Assembly (NCBI GenBank): GCA_015067525.1
Contig: SVMH01000008.1
Coordinates: 1-62,092, forward strand
Length of the DNA: 62,092 nucleotides
Source: Oscillospiraceae bacterium
GTDB taxonomy: Bacteria > Bacillota > Clostridia > Oscillospirales > Oscillospiraceae
Reading direction: 5' to 3'
Positions 50,414 to 61,036 of this stretch are shown here, in pieces (position 1 is the stretch's first letter; each line of letters starts with the position of its first letter). Under the pieces are notes generated by a model. That model did not search any database. It was not told the DNA's origin and saw nothing but the letters and a program-made list of their open reading frames with translations. A program made the position numbers and the translations under genes.

Positions 50414-52813
50414 TTAATTGGGGGTGATTGTAGATTTTTTCAGCAGATGGTTGTTGACCTGCACCAGATCGGTGATGGAGATCACACCGTCTGCATTGAC
50501 ATCTGCCGCGCTGGCGGCAGCGCCGGTCAGTGTGGATTTTTTCAGCAGGTGGTTATTGATCTGCACCAGATCGGTGATGGAGATGGCGCCATCCCCGTTC
50601 ACATCACCGGTGACTACCACGGTCAGGGTCTGGAACGTCTCGCCGCCCACGGCGTAGACCACCTCCATGCCGGTGGCGACGGTGGTTTCCGTAGCGGCGC
50701 TGCCCTTGGTGACGGTGATGAACTCACTGGGCACCAGCTTGTTCAGCAGCGCCTCGGGCGTGGTGCCGATGGCGATGGCGCGCAGGTAGCCGTCACGGAT
50801 GGTGTAGGCATCGGTGGTGATCTCAGGCAGGATCTCCAGTTCATGCTGTTCATACTGGGCGGTGAAGACCACATCTTCCGTAATGGTCATGCCCTCGGTA
50901 TAGCCCTCCCAGCCGGTGAAGACGTAGTAATATGCTTCGTCGGCGGGGCGGGTGGGGTTTTCGGCAGGCGCGGGGATGGGGGCGTTCAGCGCCAGCGTAC
51001 CGGCGGCCCATTCGGTGCCGTCATAGTTGCGGAAGGCGTAGGTATAGGCCTTTTCGTAGTGGGCGTAGACGGTCTGGTTGGCGCCGGTGGCGATGGTGGA
51101 AGCTGTGACCTGCTCGCCGCCCTCAGCGGCGGTGAACCAGCCGGTGAAGAGATAGCCCTCCTTTTCGGGGGTGGGCAGGGCGCCGAAGGCCTGACCTGCG
51201 GCCAGATTGCGGGCCGTTTCAGACACGGTGCCGCCGCAGGGGTCAAAGGTCAGGATGTAGGTGCCGTCGGTCACAAAGAAGGGGGACTCCAGATAGAAGT
51301 CGGTGCCGGCCTCGGAAGAGGTGGCCTGAATGACTACCTTGTAGCTGCCGGCCTTCAGTTTGCTGAAGGCCATCTTGCCATCCAGATTGGCCAGGTTATA
51401 GGATGTGGCGTTGATGCCTGTAGCCTTACCGGGCGTTGTGGCATTGGTGCCGGAGGCGGTGAGGATGGAGGCCGTCACGGTGTCAATATTGTGGGTGCAG
51501 CGCAGGGTGCCGCGGAAGGGGAAGCTGGAGTTGCCCTCGTGCAGAAGGTTGGCGTAGGTGGGATAGGACGCGCCGTCCAGCGACCAGGCGGAACCGGACT
51601 TGCTCATCTGCCACTGCATGGCTTCCGCGCCGGTGGCAACGGAAGCGCCGGCGGAGGCACCGGTGAGATAAAGGCCGGTTTCGCGGTTGCAGACGGAGAA
51701 GCCGCTCTCCATGTTTTCCAGCTTCCAGAACTGGTTGTTGCTGACGGTGGGTTCGGCCAACGTGACGGAGCCGTCCGCCTGTGCCGTCAGGCGCAGGTCG
51801 GAGGTGACGCTTTCAATAATATAGTAGCCGCTGGCGTAATATGTCAGGCGGAAGCGCTGTGCGTCCGAACTGTCGGCTGTGTTGAGGGTGAGGCCTGTGC
51901 CGGTGACGCCGACGGCCAGCTCGGCATTGGCGGCGGGAGAGAAGCGGTAAAGACCTTCGGCTGCCGGCGCGTCCACGTAGCCGTAGGTCACCAGCATGTT
52001 CTGGGCCTTGGCCGGCTCATTGAACCGCAGGCGCAGGAAAACGCCCAGCTGAATGTCGGGCGAAGAGCCGCGGTAATAGTGCAGCACCTGACCGCTGACG
52101 CCGTATTTATCGGCAGTGGTGCCGGTCATGATCTTGGTTTCGCCCTCGTTGGGAAGGCGGGTCTTGCTGCTCTCGGCGTAAATGGCGTTGATGATCTCTG
52201 TTTCCGGCTGGTTGGCAAAACCGCCCAGCGCGGCAAAGGCATTGCCGATCACCTGACGGGCGCCCGGAACGCCGTGCTGGATGGCGCGGGAGAGGAACAC
52301 GTTGCGCAGAGCGATGCTGTAGTTGTGGATGTCAAAGCCGGAGGTGTCGGCCTCCACCTTCTCCACGATGCTCTCGTAATACTCAGCGTTGACGTAGTAG
52401 CGCTGACAGGCGAGGAAGCCATCGTAGTTCTCCTCGGCCAGCGCTTTCCACGCATTATCAAAGTTGCTGCCGTAGCCGGCGCCGCCCTTATAGTAGGCAG
52501 CTTCCAGCGTCTGGCCGATGTACTGGTAGTATTCGTTGTCCGATTCCTGACACCATAGGGCAAAGGAAAGCGGTGTGCCGGAGGCGCTGGCAAACTGGTA
52601 AGCACCGTAGGACTTGCCGCCGATATCGCCGGAATTGTTGACAACAGCACCGGCATCGCCGCCCTCATAGCGGGAGGCCAGCTCGCCCAGCAGCTCGTAT
52701 TCCTGATCGTCGGCAGCGGTGGCGCTGGCCTGCAGCGGCAGAAGCTGGAACAGCATGGCCGCGGTCAGAAGAAGGCACAGGGCGCGGCATCCGCGCCTGC
52801 GTCGGTTGTTCAT
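50414..52813 (-). CDS. Secreted lysozyme-like / ricin-lectin protein with C-terminal dockerin
   Basis: 799 residues. Signal peptide (LCLLLTAAMLFQLLPLQASA); an N-terminal domain (about 38-260) whose LASRYEGGDAGAVVNNSGD and GGKSYGAYQFAS match phage-lysin/chitosanase-like peptidoglycan hydrolases, the Glu of RYEGG being the likely catalyst; a beta-trefoil (ricin-type) region with AVGVTGTGLTLNTAD, NQFWKLENMESGF and NRETGLYLTG (about 290-420); InlB-type repeats (LTFDPCGGTVSETARNLAAG, GYLFTGWFTAAEGG) near 540-650; and a type I dockerin at 735-799 with two calcium repeats (GDVNGDGAISITDLVQINN and ADVNADGVISITDLVQVNN). AGGGTGA precedes ATG 52813. First gene of an operon with the cohesin protein, which probably holds it at the cell surface. 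Confidence 0.82.
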   Translation of the reverse strand: MNNRRRRGCRALCLLLTAAMLFQLLPLQASATAADDQEYELLGELASRYEGGDAGAVVNNSGDIGGKSYGAYQFASASGTPLSFALWCQESDNEYYQYIGQTLEAAYYKGGAGYGSNFDNAWKALAEENYDGFLACQRYYVNAEYYESIVEKVEADTSGFDIHNYSIALRNVFLSRAIQHGVPGARQVIGNAFAALGGFANQPETEIINAIYAESSKTRLPNEGETKIMTGTTADKYGVSGQVLHYYRGSSPDIQLGVFLRLRFNEPAKAQNMLVTYGYVDAPAAEGLYRFSPAANAELAVGVTGTGLTLNTADSSDAQRFRLTYYASGYYIIESVTSDLRLTAQADGSVTLAEPTVSNNQFWKLENMESGFSVCNRETGLYLTGASAGASVATGAEAMQWQMSKSGSAWSLDGASYPTYANLLHEGNSSFPFRGTLRCTHNIDTVTASILTASGTNATTPGKATGINATSYNLANLDGKMAFSKLKAGSYKVVIQATSSEAGTDFYLESPFFVTDGTYILTFDPCGGTVSETARNLAAGQAFGALPTPEKEGYLFTGWFTAAEGGEQVTASTIATGANQTVYAHYEKAYTYAFRNYDGTEWAAGTLALNAPIPAPAENPTRPADEAYYYVFTGWEGYTEGMTITEDVVFTAQYEQHELEILPEITTDAYTIRDGYLRAIAIGTTPEALLNKLVPSEFITVTKGSAATETTVATGMEVVYAVGGETFQTLTVVVTGDVNGDGAISITDLVQINNHLLKKSTLTGAAASAADVNADGVISITDLVQVNNHLLKKSTITPN

Positions 52814-52865
52814 GTGATCACCCTATCTGAAAGTTGAATTGATTTACATAATCCCAATCATAGGC

Positions 52866-52895
52866 AGTATATCATGGCGCAGGTGTCATTGTCCA
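52866..52895 (-). promoter_or_regulatory. Promoter of the dockerin-cohesin operon
   Basis: On the complement: TGGACA, 18 bp, TATACT. Confidence 0.65.
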
Positions 52896-53020
52896 CAGAG
52901 AATTGACAAAAAAGGGGAAGAGGTGCCAAAATTTTCGCCGGAAAGGCGAAAGATTTGGGTGGAAATCTGTCGAGTATTCCCGTATAATGGAGCAACAGAG
53001 CATACTTAGTGAGGTGTGAT

Positions 53021-54727
53021 ATGGAAAACGTCATGACAAAGAAAAAGAAGGTGTGGCCCTGGGTGCTGCTGAGCGCTGCGGTGCTGGCGGCGGCGGGCGT
53101 ACTGCTGTATATTCTGTGGCCCCGTCCTCTGGTGACGGCGCAGGCCTACGTGGCCGCCGATCTGGAAACGGCGAATATTTATAATGAAGAGGGCGCGCAG
53201 GCGGGCGAGCTGGTCCGCGGCAGCACCGTTACCTACGTGGTGGAGGAAGCGGATGAGGAGCGCCCCGACATGATCCGTCTGGTAATGAGCAGCCCCGAGG
53301 GTGAGGAGATCTTTGAGGACGAGGCGACCTTCGCCTGGATCGAGAGCGTCAACCTGACGGACGACCCGATGAAAGTGGTGCAGACCGAGGCTATGTACGT
53401 ATACAACACGGTGAATCTGCTGGACGAGGCCGGTGTTGTGGCGGGCGAGCTGGTGGAAAAGGGCGAGAAGCTGACCGTGGTGGGCTTTGAGGGCCTGAAC
53501 GAAAAGGGCGAAGTGGCACGCTACAAGGTCAGTACTGTGGACGCTGCCGGCACTGCGGTGGACGGCTATATCCGCGCTTCCTATCTGCGCCGCACAGAGG
53601 CGGAGGCCTCTGCCGTTTACGATGCCGAGCAGCTGCAGCTGCACGCCAAGCGCGGCGACAGCTGGGGCGGCGGCGACGCGGCGGGACTGGACTACTCTCC
53701 CCGGGAAAAGGTGAAGTTTGCCGACAACGTCATGCCCGACGAGGTGAAGGCGCTGTATCTGAATGTGGAGTTTATTGAGTATCTGGACACGTTTCTGGAG
53801 ATTGCCGACGGCTGCGGCGTCAATGCGTTCGTCATTGACATTCAGGACGGCACTGCCATCGGCTACGCCTCCCCTGTGATGCAGCAGTATTCCCCCAGTG
53901 CTTATGCCAGAGCGTTCAACTCTCTGGAGGATTATCAGGCGGCAGTGAAGAAGATCAAGGATGCCGGTTACTATATCATTGGCCGCATCACCGCCTTTAA
54001 TGACGCCAATCTGGCCAAGGATCACCCCGAGTTGGTCATCGCCAACAAGAGCGGCAACCCCCAGAAGATCGTGGGTATGTACTGGCCCAGCGTGTACCAG
54101 CGTGCCGTCTGGCAGTACAAGGTAGATCTGGCCATGGAGGCTGTGGAGCTGATGGGCTTCAACGAGATCCAGTTTGACTACTGCCGCTTCCCTGACGGTA
54201 CGTGGAACATGGACAAGGCCGGCAGCCTTGATTACCGCAATACCTACGGCGAGAGCAAGGCGCAGGCCGTGCAGCGCTTTTTGATGTACGCCTGCGACCG
54301 ACTCCATGACGCCGGCGTCTATGTCAGTGCCGACGTGTTCGGCGAGTGCGCCGAGCCCTATGTGTGCGCTTACGGCCAGTACTGGCCCGCCATCACCAAC
54401 GTGGTGGACGCCATCTCCGCCATGCCCTATCCCGACCACTACGGCGCTTCCGGCGACTGGCTGCCCTGGGAGCATCCCTACGATACGCTATACGCCTTCG
54501 GCACCAAGGCTGCCAAGCGCCAGACCGAGGTGCCTACCCCCGGCGCGGTGCGTACCTGGATCCAGGCCTACAACGCCATCCGTGAGCCCTATACTTACTA
54601 CGGGCCCAGTCAGATCGCGGCACAGATCCGCGCCCTGCGGGATAGCGGCAACACCGGCGGCTATATGACCTGGAATGCAGCCTCCAACATCGGCAAATAC
54701 CGGGCGATCAGCCCCGCGCTGGACTAA
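53021..54727 (+). CDS. Putative glycoside hydrolase (DUF4015/GH13-like) with N-terminal anchor
   Basis: 568 residues. A Lys-rich start and one transmembrane helix (about 10-30) anchor it outside; residues 40-200 form two SH3-like repeats (AGELVRGSTVTYVVEE and AGELVEKGEKLTVVGF); the rest is the (beta/alpha)8-like DUF4015 domain: VKALYLNVEFIEYLDTF, NAFVIDIQDGTAIGY, GRITAFNDANLAKDHPEL, NEIQFDYCRFPDGT and VSADVFGECAEPY. This family is annotated as putative glycosyl hydrolase; the Asp in QFDYCRFP and Glu/Asp in ADVFGE are candidate catalysts. ATG 53021 follows GAGGTG. A TATAAT at 52984 without good -35 may be its promoter. Faces the cohesin/dockerin operon divergently. Confidence 0.82.
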   Translation: MENVMTKKKKVWPWVLLSAAVLAAAGVLLYILWPRPLVTAQAYVAADLETANIYNEEGAQAGELVRGSTVTYVVEEADEERPDMIRLVMSSPEGEEIFEDEATFAWIESVNLTDDPMKVVQTEAMYVYNTVNLLDEAGVVAGELVEKGEKLTVVGFEGLNEKGEVARYKVSTVDAAGTAVDGYIRASYLRRTEAEASAVYDAEQLQLHAKRGDSWGGGDAAGLDYSPREKVKFADNVMPDEVKALYLNVEFIEYLDTFLEIADGCGVNAFVIDIQDGTAIGYASPVMQQYSPSAYARAFNSLEDYQAAVKKIKDAGYYIIGRITAFNDANLAKDHPELVIANKSGNPQKIVGMYWPSVYQRAVWQYKVDLAMEAVELMGFNEIQFDYCRFPDGTWNMDKAGSLDYRNTYGESKAQAVQRFLMYACDRLHDAGVYVSADVFGECAEPYVCAYGQYWPAITNVVDAISAMPYPDHYGASGDWLPWEHPYDTLYAFGTKAAKRQTEVPTPGAVRTWIQAYNAIREPYTYYGPSQIAAQIRALRDSGNTGGYMTWNAASNIGKYRAISPALD

Positions 54728-54742
54728 AAAGAGGAAAGAACA

Positions 54743-54777
54743 AAAACGGCAGATCCGAAGTCCGGGTCTGCCGTTTT
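54743..54777 (+). terminator. Terminator after the DUF4015 gene
   Basis: AAAACGGCAGATCC / GGGTCTGCCGTTTT with a 7-nt loop and one G-U pair. Confidence 0.85.
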
Positions 54778-54804
54778 GATTCTGTAAAGAAATGGAAATA
54801 GTGC

Positions 54805-54833
54805 TTGCAAAATTGTGGGAACAGTAGTAAAAT
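54805..54833 (+). promoter_or_regulatory. Promoter of the SLC13/ArsB-type transporter
   Basis: TTGCAA, 17 bp, TAAAAT. Confidence 0.65.
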
Positions 54834-54845
54834 TCTTTATATTTG

Positions 54846-54871
54846 TGCGAAGCAGAGGGATCTGCTTCGCA
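54846..54871 (+). promoter_or_regulatory. Hairpin at the predicted 5' end of the transporter mRNA
   Basis: TGCGAAGCAGA / TCTGCTTCGCA (11 bp perfect) with a GGGA loop, starting about 6 nt after the predicted transcription start and ending 10 nt before the ribosome site (TTGGAGG). Confidence 0.65.
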
Positions 54872-54894
54872 CCCACTTTTTGGAGGCCGGTGCC

Positions 54895-56256
54895 ATGAAC
54901 ACGATGACCGTATTTGCCCTGATCCTTTTCGCGCTTACCTACGTGCTGATGTTTGCCTTTCAGAAGATCCGGCCTTATGTGGCGCTGACTTCGGCGGTCA
55001 TTTTTGTGGCGGTGGGCAGCCTGGGCCTTTTTCCGGATTTTCACTACACCGTTGCGGAGGCTGTGGGGCAGATCGACTGGAACGTACTGCTGATGATCGC
55101 CGGCACCATGGGCACGGTGTATCTGTTCATTGAGTCCGGTATGCCGCAGCTGATGAGCGATGTGCTGGTCAGCCATATCCACAGCGTGGAATGGCTGGTG
55201 GTGTTGCTGAGTCTGTTCGCCGGACTGATCTCCGCCTTTGTGGACAACGTGGCCACGGTACTGATGGTGGCGCCGGTGGCGTTGGCGCTGTGCGCCAAGA
55301 TCGGCATCTCTCCGGCTCCGGCCATTATCTGCATTGCCATCTCCTCCAACCTGCAGGGTGCTGCCACACTGGTGGGTGACACTACCTCCATCCTGCTGAG
55401 CAAGGCGGCGGGACTGGACTTCATGGACTTCTTCTTTGTAGAGGGCAAGCCCGGCATGTTCTGGGTTACCGAGGCCGGCGCTGTAGCTACAGCGCTGATC
55501 ATCATGTGGATGTTCCGCAAGGAAAAGGACCCCGTCTCCGTTCACGACCGGACACCTGTGGAGGACAAGGTTCCTACGGCACTACTGGTGCTGACGGTGC
55601 TGACGCTGATCGCGGCCTCCTTCATCCCCTATGAGGATGCAGCGGCGCCGGGCCAGCTGTATAAGCCGGCCATCACCAACGGCATTATCTGCATGAGCTA
55701 TTTTGTCATCGGCATCGTGCGCAGCATGGTGAAGACCAAGAGCACTGACACGCTGAAGGCGGCCTTGCAGGAGATCGACTACTACACCATTTTGCTGCTG
55801 GCAGGCCTGTTCGTGGTCATCGGCGGCATCAGCGAGGCCGGTATTATTGATATGCTGGGTCAGGCGCTGGCCGGTATCAGCGGCGACGGCAGCCGTATGT
55901 CCGTGTTCATCGTCTACACGGTGATCGTGTGGATGTCGGTGCTGTGCTCTGCCTTCATTGACAACATCCCCTACACGGCTACCATGCTGCCGGTAGTGGC
56001 AGTGGTGACGGAGCATCTGAGTGCGGCCGGCGGTATTGCCATCCATCCCAACCTGCTGTATTTCGGTCTGCTGGTGGGCGCCACGCTGGGCGGCAACATC
56101 ACCCCCATCGGTGCAAGCGCCAACATCACCGGCCTCGGCATCCTGCGCAAGGAAGGTATCGAGGTCAAGGCCGGCCAGTTCATGAAATACAGTGTACCCT
56201 TCACGCTGACGGCAGTCATCACCGGCTATGTATTGGTGTGGCTGATCTGGATGTAA
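54895..56256 (+). CDS. SLC13/ArsB-NhaD-type ion transporter
   Basis: 453 residues, about 11-12 membrane segments. ArsB/NhaD superfamily features: FALTYVLMFAFQKIRPYVAL, the first re-entrant region GLISAFVDNVATVLMVAPVAL and its repeat CSAFIDNIPYTATMLPVV, followed by LGGNITPIGASANITGLG. The paired NVAT/NIPY motifs are substrate-binding hairpins. Substrates in the superfamily include arsenite, Na+ and dicarboxylates; none can be picked from sequence, and no arsenic genes are near. ATG 54895 follows TTGGAGG. The leader begins with an 11-bp hairpin. Confidence 0.85.
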   Translation: MNTMTVFALILFALTYVLMFAFQKIRPYVALTSAVIFVAVGSLGLFPDFHYTVAEAVGQIDWNVLLMIAGTMGTVYLFIESGMPQLMSDVLVSHIHSVEWLVVLLSLFAGLISAFVDNVATVLMVAPVALALCAKIGISPAPAIICIAISSNLQGAATLVGDTTSILLSKAAGLDFMDFFFVEGKPGMFWVTEAGAVATALIIMWMFRKEKDPVSVHDRTPVEDKVPTALLVLTVLTLIAASFIPYEDAAAPGQLYKPAITNGIICMSYFVIGIVRSMVKTKSTDTLKAALQEIDYYTILLLAGLFVVIGGISEAGIIDMLGQALAGISGDGSRMSVFIVYTVIVWMSVLCSAFIDNIPYTATMLPVVAVVTEHLSAAGGIAIHPNLLYFGLLVGATLGGNITPIGASANITGLGILRKEGIEVKAGQFMKYSVPFTLTAVITGYVLVWLIWM

Positions 56257-56264
56257 AAGAACGA

Positions 56265-56295
56265 AAAAAGAGGACGCATAGGCGTCCTCTTTTTG
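56265..56295. terminator. Bidirectional terminator between the transporter and ABC operon
   Basis: AAAAAGAGGACGC / GCGTCCTCTTTTT with an ATAG loop. Confidence 0.92.
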
Positions 56296-57285
56296 TTATC
56301 CGGCGGCCTTCTTCGCGAAGGAATTATCCACCAGCGCGTTAAAATCCACCCATTCTTCCCGCGTCAGCTCGCCGGCATGCTCCATCACCGTCTCCAGACG
56401 CTCCAGCGCCTGCTGCTCCATGACGGGCGTGGCGTTCCACGCGTCGATGGCACGGTGGCGGGCGGTCACCTTTTCCAGCAGTTCCACCGAGGTGTCGGGA
56501 AACTGGGAGACCATGGCCTCGGCCACCTCGCGGTCGGTGTGGGTCAGGATCCACTGCTGTGCCCGGGCGATAGCGTTGGTGAAGCCCTGCACCACGTCGG
56601 GATGCGCCGCCAGATAGCTCTGGTTGGCAAAGTAGGCTGTGTAGGGGATCTCGCCGCTCTCCTCGCCGATGGAGCAGAGGATGTAGCCCTTGCCGGCCTC
56701 CACCACTTCCGTGGCGGTGGGTTCAAAGAGGGCGACATAGTCGCCCTGCCCGCCGGTGAAGGCGCCGGCCATCATGTTGAACTGCACGGAGGTATCCACC
56801 ACCGCGTCCACATGGGGCGTCACGCCGTTTTGCGCCATGACGTATTCCAGCGTCATCTCCGGCACGCCGCCCTTGCGGCCGCCGATGACGGTTTTGCCCC
56901 GCAGATTTTCCCACGAAAAGTTCTCATCGGTGCGGCCCACCAGAAACGAGCCGTCCCGCTTGGTCAGCTGGGCGAAGATGACGGGATAGTCCTCCTTGCC
57001 CTGATTGTATACGTAGATGCAGCTTTCGGGTCCTGCCAGACCGATGTCCGACTGGCCGGAGACCACGGCGGTCATCACCTTGTCGGCACCGCCGCCGTTG
57101 GTCAGCTCGATCTCCAGCCCTTCGTCGGCGAAGAAACCCAGACTCATGGCCACATACTGCGGCGCATAGAATACGGAATGGGTGACCTCGTTGACACGGA
57201 CCACCGTCAGGTCGGATGATTGGCCGCAGCCCCACAACGGCAGCAGCAACAGCGCTGCCAGACAACAAACAAGCTTCTTTTTCAT
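56296..57285 (-). CDS. ABC importer substrate-binding lipoprotein (NMT1/SsuA-like)
   Basis: 329 residues. Lipoprotein signal MKKKLVCCLAALLLLPLWGCG; then the NMT1/SsuA pattern NEVTHSVFYAPQYVAMSLGFFADEGLEIEL (quoted in part by the family) and GGGADKVMTAVVSGQSDIGLAG, with LRGKTVIGGRKGGVPEM later. Such proteins bind aliphatic sulfonates, taurine, nitrate or pyrimidine thiamine precursors; I see no thiamine riboswitch, so sulfonate/nitrate-type substrates remain open. ATG 57285 overlaps the permease stop. Last gene of the operon. Confidence 0.9.
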   Translation of the reverse strand: MKKKLVCCLAALLLLPLWGCGQSSDLTVVRVNEVTHSVFYAPQYVAMSLGFFADEGLEIELTNGGGADKVMTAVVSGQSDIGLAGPESCIYVYNQGKEDYPVIFAQLTKRDGSFLVGRTDENFSWENLRGKTVIGGRKGGVPEMTLEYVMAQNGVTPHVDAVVDTSVQFNMMAGAFTGGQGDYVALFEPTATEVVEAGKGYILCSIGEESGEIPYTAYFANQSYLAAHPDVVQGFTNAIARAQQWILTHTDREVAEAMVSQFPDTSVELLEKVTARHRAIDAWNATPVMEQQALERLETVMEHAGELTREEWVDFNALVDNSFAKKAAG

Positions 57286-58097
57286 TGCAACCCCCAATAA
57301 TGATTCAATAGTTTTTCCACCAGCAGTACCAGCCGGTACATCGCCACCGCGGCCACGGCCAGGATCAGCACGCTGGTCATCACCAGATCCATGTTGAACA
57401 CCTGCGAGCCGTAGACGATGAGATAGCCCAGTCCCGCCCGGGAGACCAGAAATTCGCCCATGATAACGCCCACCCACGAAAGGCCCACGTTCACCTTCAG
57501 CGTGTTGAACAGCGTGGGAAGATTGGCGGGAAACACCAGCATCCACAAAATCTGTCCGCGTCCGGCGCCCAGCGAGCGCATCAGCCGCAGCTTCTCACTG
57601 CCGGTGGAGAGGAAGCCCACGTACATATTCAAAATGGTGACGATCAGGGAAATGGCCAGCGTCATGGCGATGATGGAGCCCATGCCCGCCCCCATCCACA
57701 CGATGAAGATGGGGCCCAGCGCCGTTTTGGGCAGGGCGTTGAGCACCACCAGATAGGGATCGAGGATGCGCGAGAGCGTGTCGGACCACCACATGGCCAC
57801 GGCGATCAGCGTGCCCAGCAGTGTGCCGGCCAGAAAGCCCACCGCGGTTTCCAGACAGGAGGTGCCCACATGGACAAGCACTTCGCCGCTGCGGCACAGC
57901 TGCCAGAACGTGGCGGCCACACGGCTGGGACTGGAGATGAGAAATCCGTCGCTTAAACCCAGGCGGGTGGTCAGCTCCCACAAGGCGAACAGGCCAAGAA
58001 GCAGCGCGATCTGCCACAGGCGGATGGTGCGCCTGCGGCGCTTTTGCTGCTGCAGCCACGCAAGGCGGGCGGGGGACGGAGCAGACGGTTCATACAT
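57282..58097 (-). CDS. ABC importer permease (SsuC/TauC-like)
   Basis: 271 residues, six transmembrane helices after a basic, Gln/Arg-rich cytoplasmic start (WLQQQKRRRRTIRLW). The EAA loop that docks the ATPase is KLRLMRSLGAGRGQILWMLVFP (central part shown), and LISSPSRVAATFWQL at residue ~55 is typical of SsuC/TauC proteins. The start overlaps the ATPase gene by 8 bp and the stop overlaps the binding-protein gene, so all three are coupled. Confidence 0.92.
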   Translation of the reverse strand: MYEPSAPSPARLAWLQQQKRRRRTIRLWQIALLLGLFALWELTTRLGLSDGFLISSPSRVAATFWQLCRSGEVLVHVGTSCLETAVGFLAGTLLGTLIAVAMWWSDTLSRILDPYLVVLNALPKTALGPIFIVWMGAGMGSIIAMTLAISLIVTILNMYVGFLSTGSEKLRLMRSLGAGRGQILWMLVFPANLPTLFNTLKVNVGLSWVGVIMGEFLVSRAGLGYLIVYGSQVFNMDLVMTSVLILAVAAVAMYRLVLLVEKLLNHYWGLQ

Positions 58098-58848
58098 GGA
58101 TATCCAGCTCCTTCCAGATGGCGTTAAAATGGATATGGAATGACGGGTGATCCCGCCGCTGCAGCGGCGTCAGGTCCCGCAGCGGCGACAGGTCGTGGAC
58201 GGTTTTCACCACCGCCGGACGGCGGGAAAGAACGAAAACGCGGTCAGACATGCTGACGGCTTCGGCAATATCGTGGGTGACCATGAGGGCGGTCTGGCCC
58301 TCGCGGCGGAGAATGGCGTGGATGTCGGCAGACACAGCCAGCCGCGTCTGATAGTCCAGCGCGGAAAAGGGTTCATCCAGCAGCAATATCCGCGGTTCCA
58401 CGGCCAGTGTGCGGATCATGGCGCAGCGCTGGCGCATGCCGCCGGAGAGCTGGCCGGGCCGCTTATGGGCAAACTCCGCCAGACCGTAGCGGCGCAGCAG
58501 CTCCATGACGCGCTGCCGGTTTTCCGGTGTGTCCTGCCGCCGCACCTGCAGTCCCAGCATCACGTTGTCCTCAATGGTTTTCCACTCAAACAGCTGGTCG
58601 CGCTGGGGCATCAGACCGATGCGGGGCGAGGGGCCGCACACCTCCTGTCCGTCAACAAGGATGGAGCCGCTGTCCAGCTTCTCAAGGCCGGCGATGGCGC
58701 CCAGCAGAGTGGATTTGCCGCAGCCGGAGGGGCCCACAAGGCTGCACAGCTCGCCTTCGGCCATGTGCAGGGAAATATCCCGAAGCGCCTCCACCTCTCC
58801 GTCGGCGGACTGGTAGGTCAGCGCAGCGCTGCGGATTTGAATGATCAT
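58090..58848 (-). CDS. ABC importer ATPase (SsuB/TauB-like)
   Basis: 252 residues. Walker A GPSGCGKSTLL (about residue 40), Q-loop LMPQRDQLFEWKT, signature QLSGGMRQRCAMIRTL, Walker B ILLLDEPFSALD and switch His in MVTHDIAEAVSMSDRV. It energises uptake by the adjacent permease. ATG 58848 is preceded by AAGGAGG; a CGGAGA/TCTCCG hairpin (58870-58887) stands just upstream in the leader. First gene of the operon, divergent from the sigma-54 activator. Confidence 0.94.
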   Translation of the reverse strand: MIIQIRSAALTYQSADGEVEALRDISLHMAEGELCSLVGPSGCGKSTLLGAIAGLEKLDSGSILVDGQEVCGPSPRIGLMPQRDQLFEWKTIEDNVMLGLQVRRQDTPENRQRVMELLRRYGLAEFAHKRPGQLSGGMRQRCAMIRTLAVEPRILLLDEPFSALDYQTRLAVSADIHAILRREGQTALMVTHDIAEAVSMSDRVFVLSRRPAVVKTVHDLSPLRDLTPLQRRDHPSFHIHFNAIWKELDIHV

Positions 58849-58930
58849 GCCTGTTTTGAGCCTCCTTACCGGAGAAAAGTCTCTCCGTAGCCATTGTATG
58901 TGGCGTGTGCGGGAAAGGAAACCGTTGCCC

Positions 58931-58959
58931 TTGCAAACGCGGGGGAGGTATTGTAAAAT
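58931..58959 (+). promoter_or_regulatory. Promoter of the sigma-54 activator gene
   Basis: TTGCAA, 17 bp, TAAAAT; a sigma-A type promoter. Confidence 0.65.
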
Positions 58960-59019
58960 GGTACGCAGGAAGAAATGTTCTGCGCCGCCGGTGCGTGCGC
59001 AGGGGAAAGGATGGGCCAT

Positions 59020-60831
<1,812 letters not shown>

Positions 60832-60833
60832 TG

Positions 60834-60888
60834 TTCCGAAAAACGGAAGATAGTTCTAAAAACGGGAAAGCAAGTTCCGATTTCGGAA
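60834..60888. promoter_or_regulatory. Three phased inverted repeats: candidate activator (UAS) sites
   Basis: TTCCG-AAAAA-CGGAA (60834-60848), degenerate TTCTAAAAACGGGAA (60854-60868) and TTCCGATTTCGGAA (60875-60888) start 20 and 21 bp apart, i.e. two helical turns. They lie 150-205 bp upstream of the -24/-12 promoter, the usual distance for enhancer sites. The third repeat is also part of the terminator stem. Confidence 0.6.
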
Positions 60889-60905
60889 CTTGCTTTGCGT
60901 TTTTA
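60867..60905 (+). terminator. Terminator of the sigma-54 activator gene
   Basis: AAAGCAAGTTCCG (60867-60879) pairs with CGGAACTTGCTTT (60884-60896), followed by GCGTTTTTA. Confidence 0.8.
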
Positions 60906-61036
60906 TAGAGCAGTGCGAGGAAAAATTCTCATCTTGTCGGAATATAGAGAAAGAAGGGAAGTTTTTCTCGGGCAAAGTGTCAAAAAAAGATGCGGGAATT
61001 TGTGAGCTATGCCAAAGTTTGCGCGGAGGTATTGGG

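Noticed and set aside
48512-52558. 1348-codon plus frame with many Gly/Val/Gln repeats
   Set aside because: Antisense to the cohesin and dockerin genes, whose signal peptides and domains are clear.
58849-58930. Possible thiamine (TPP) riboswitch before the NMT1-type ABC operon
   Set aside because: The conserved TPP-box sequences are absent; only a 6-bp hairpin is present.
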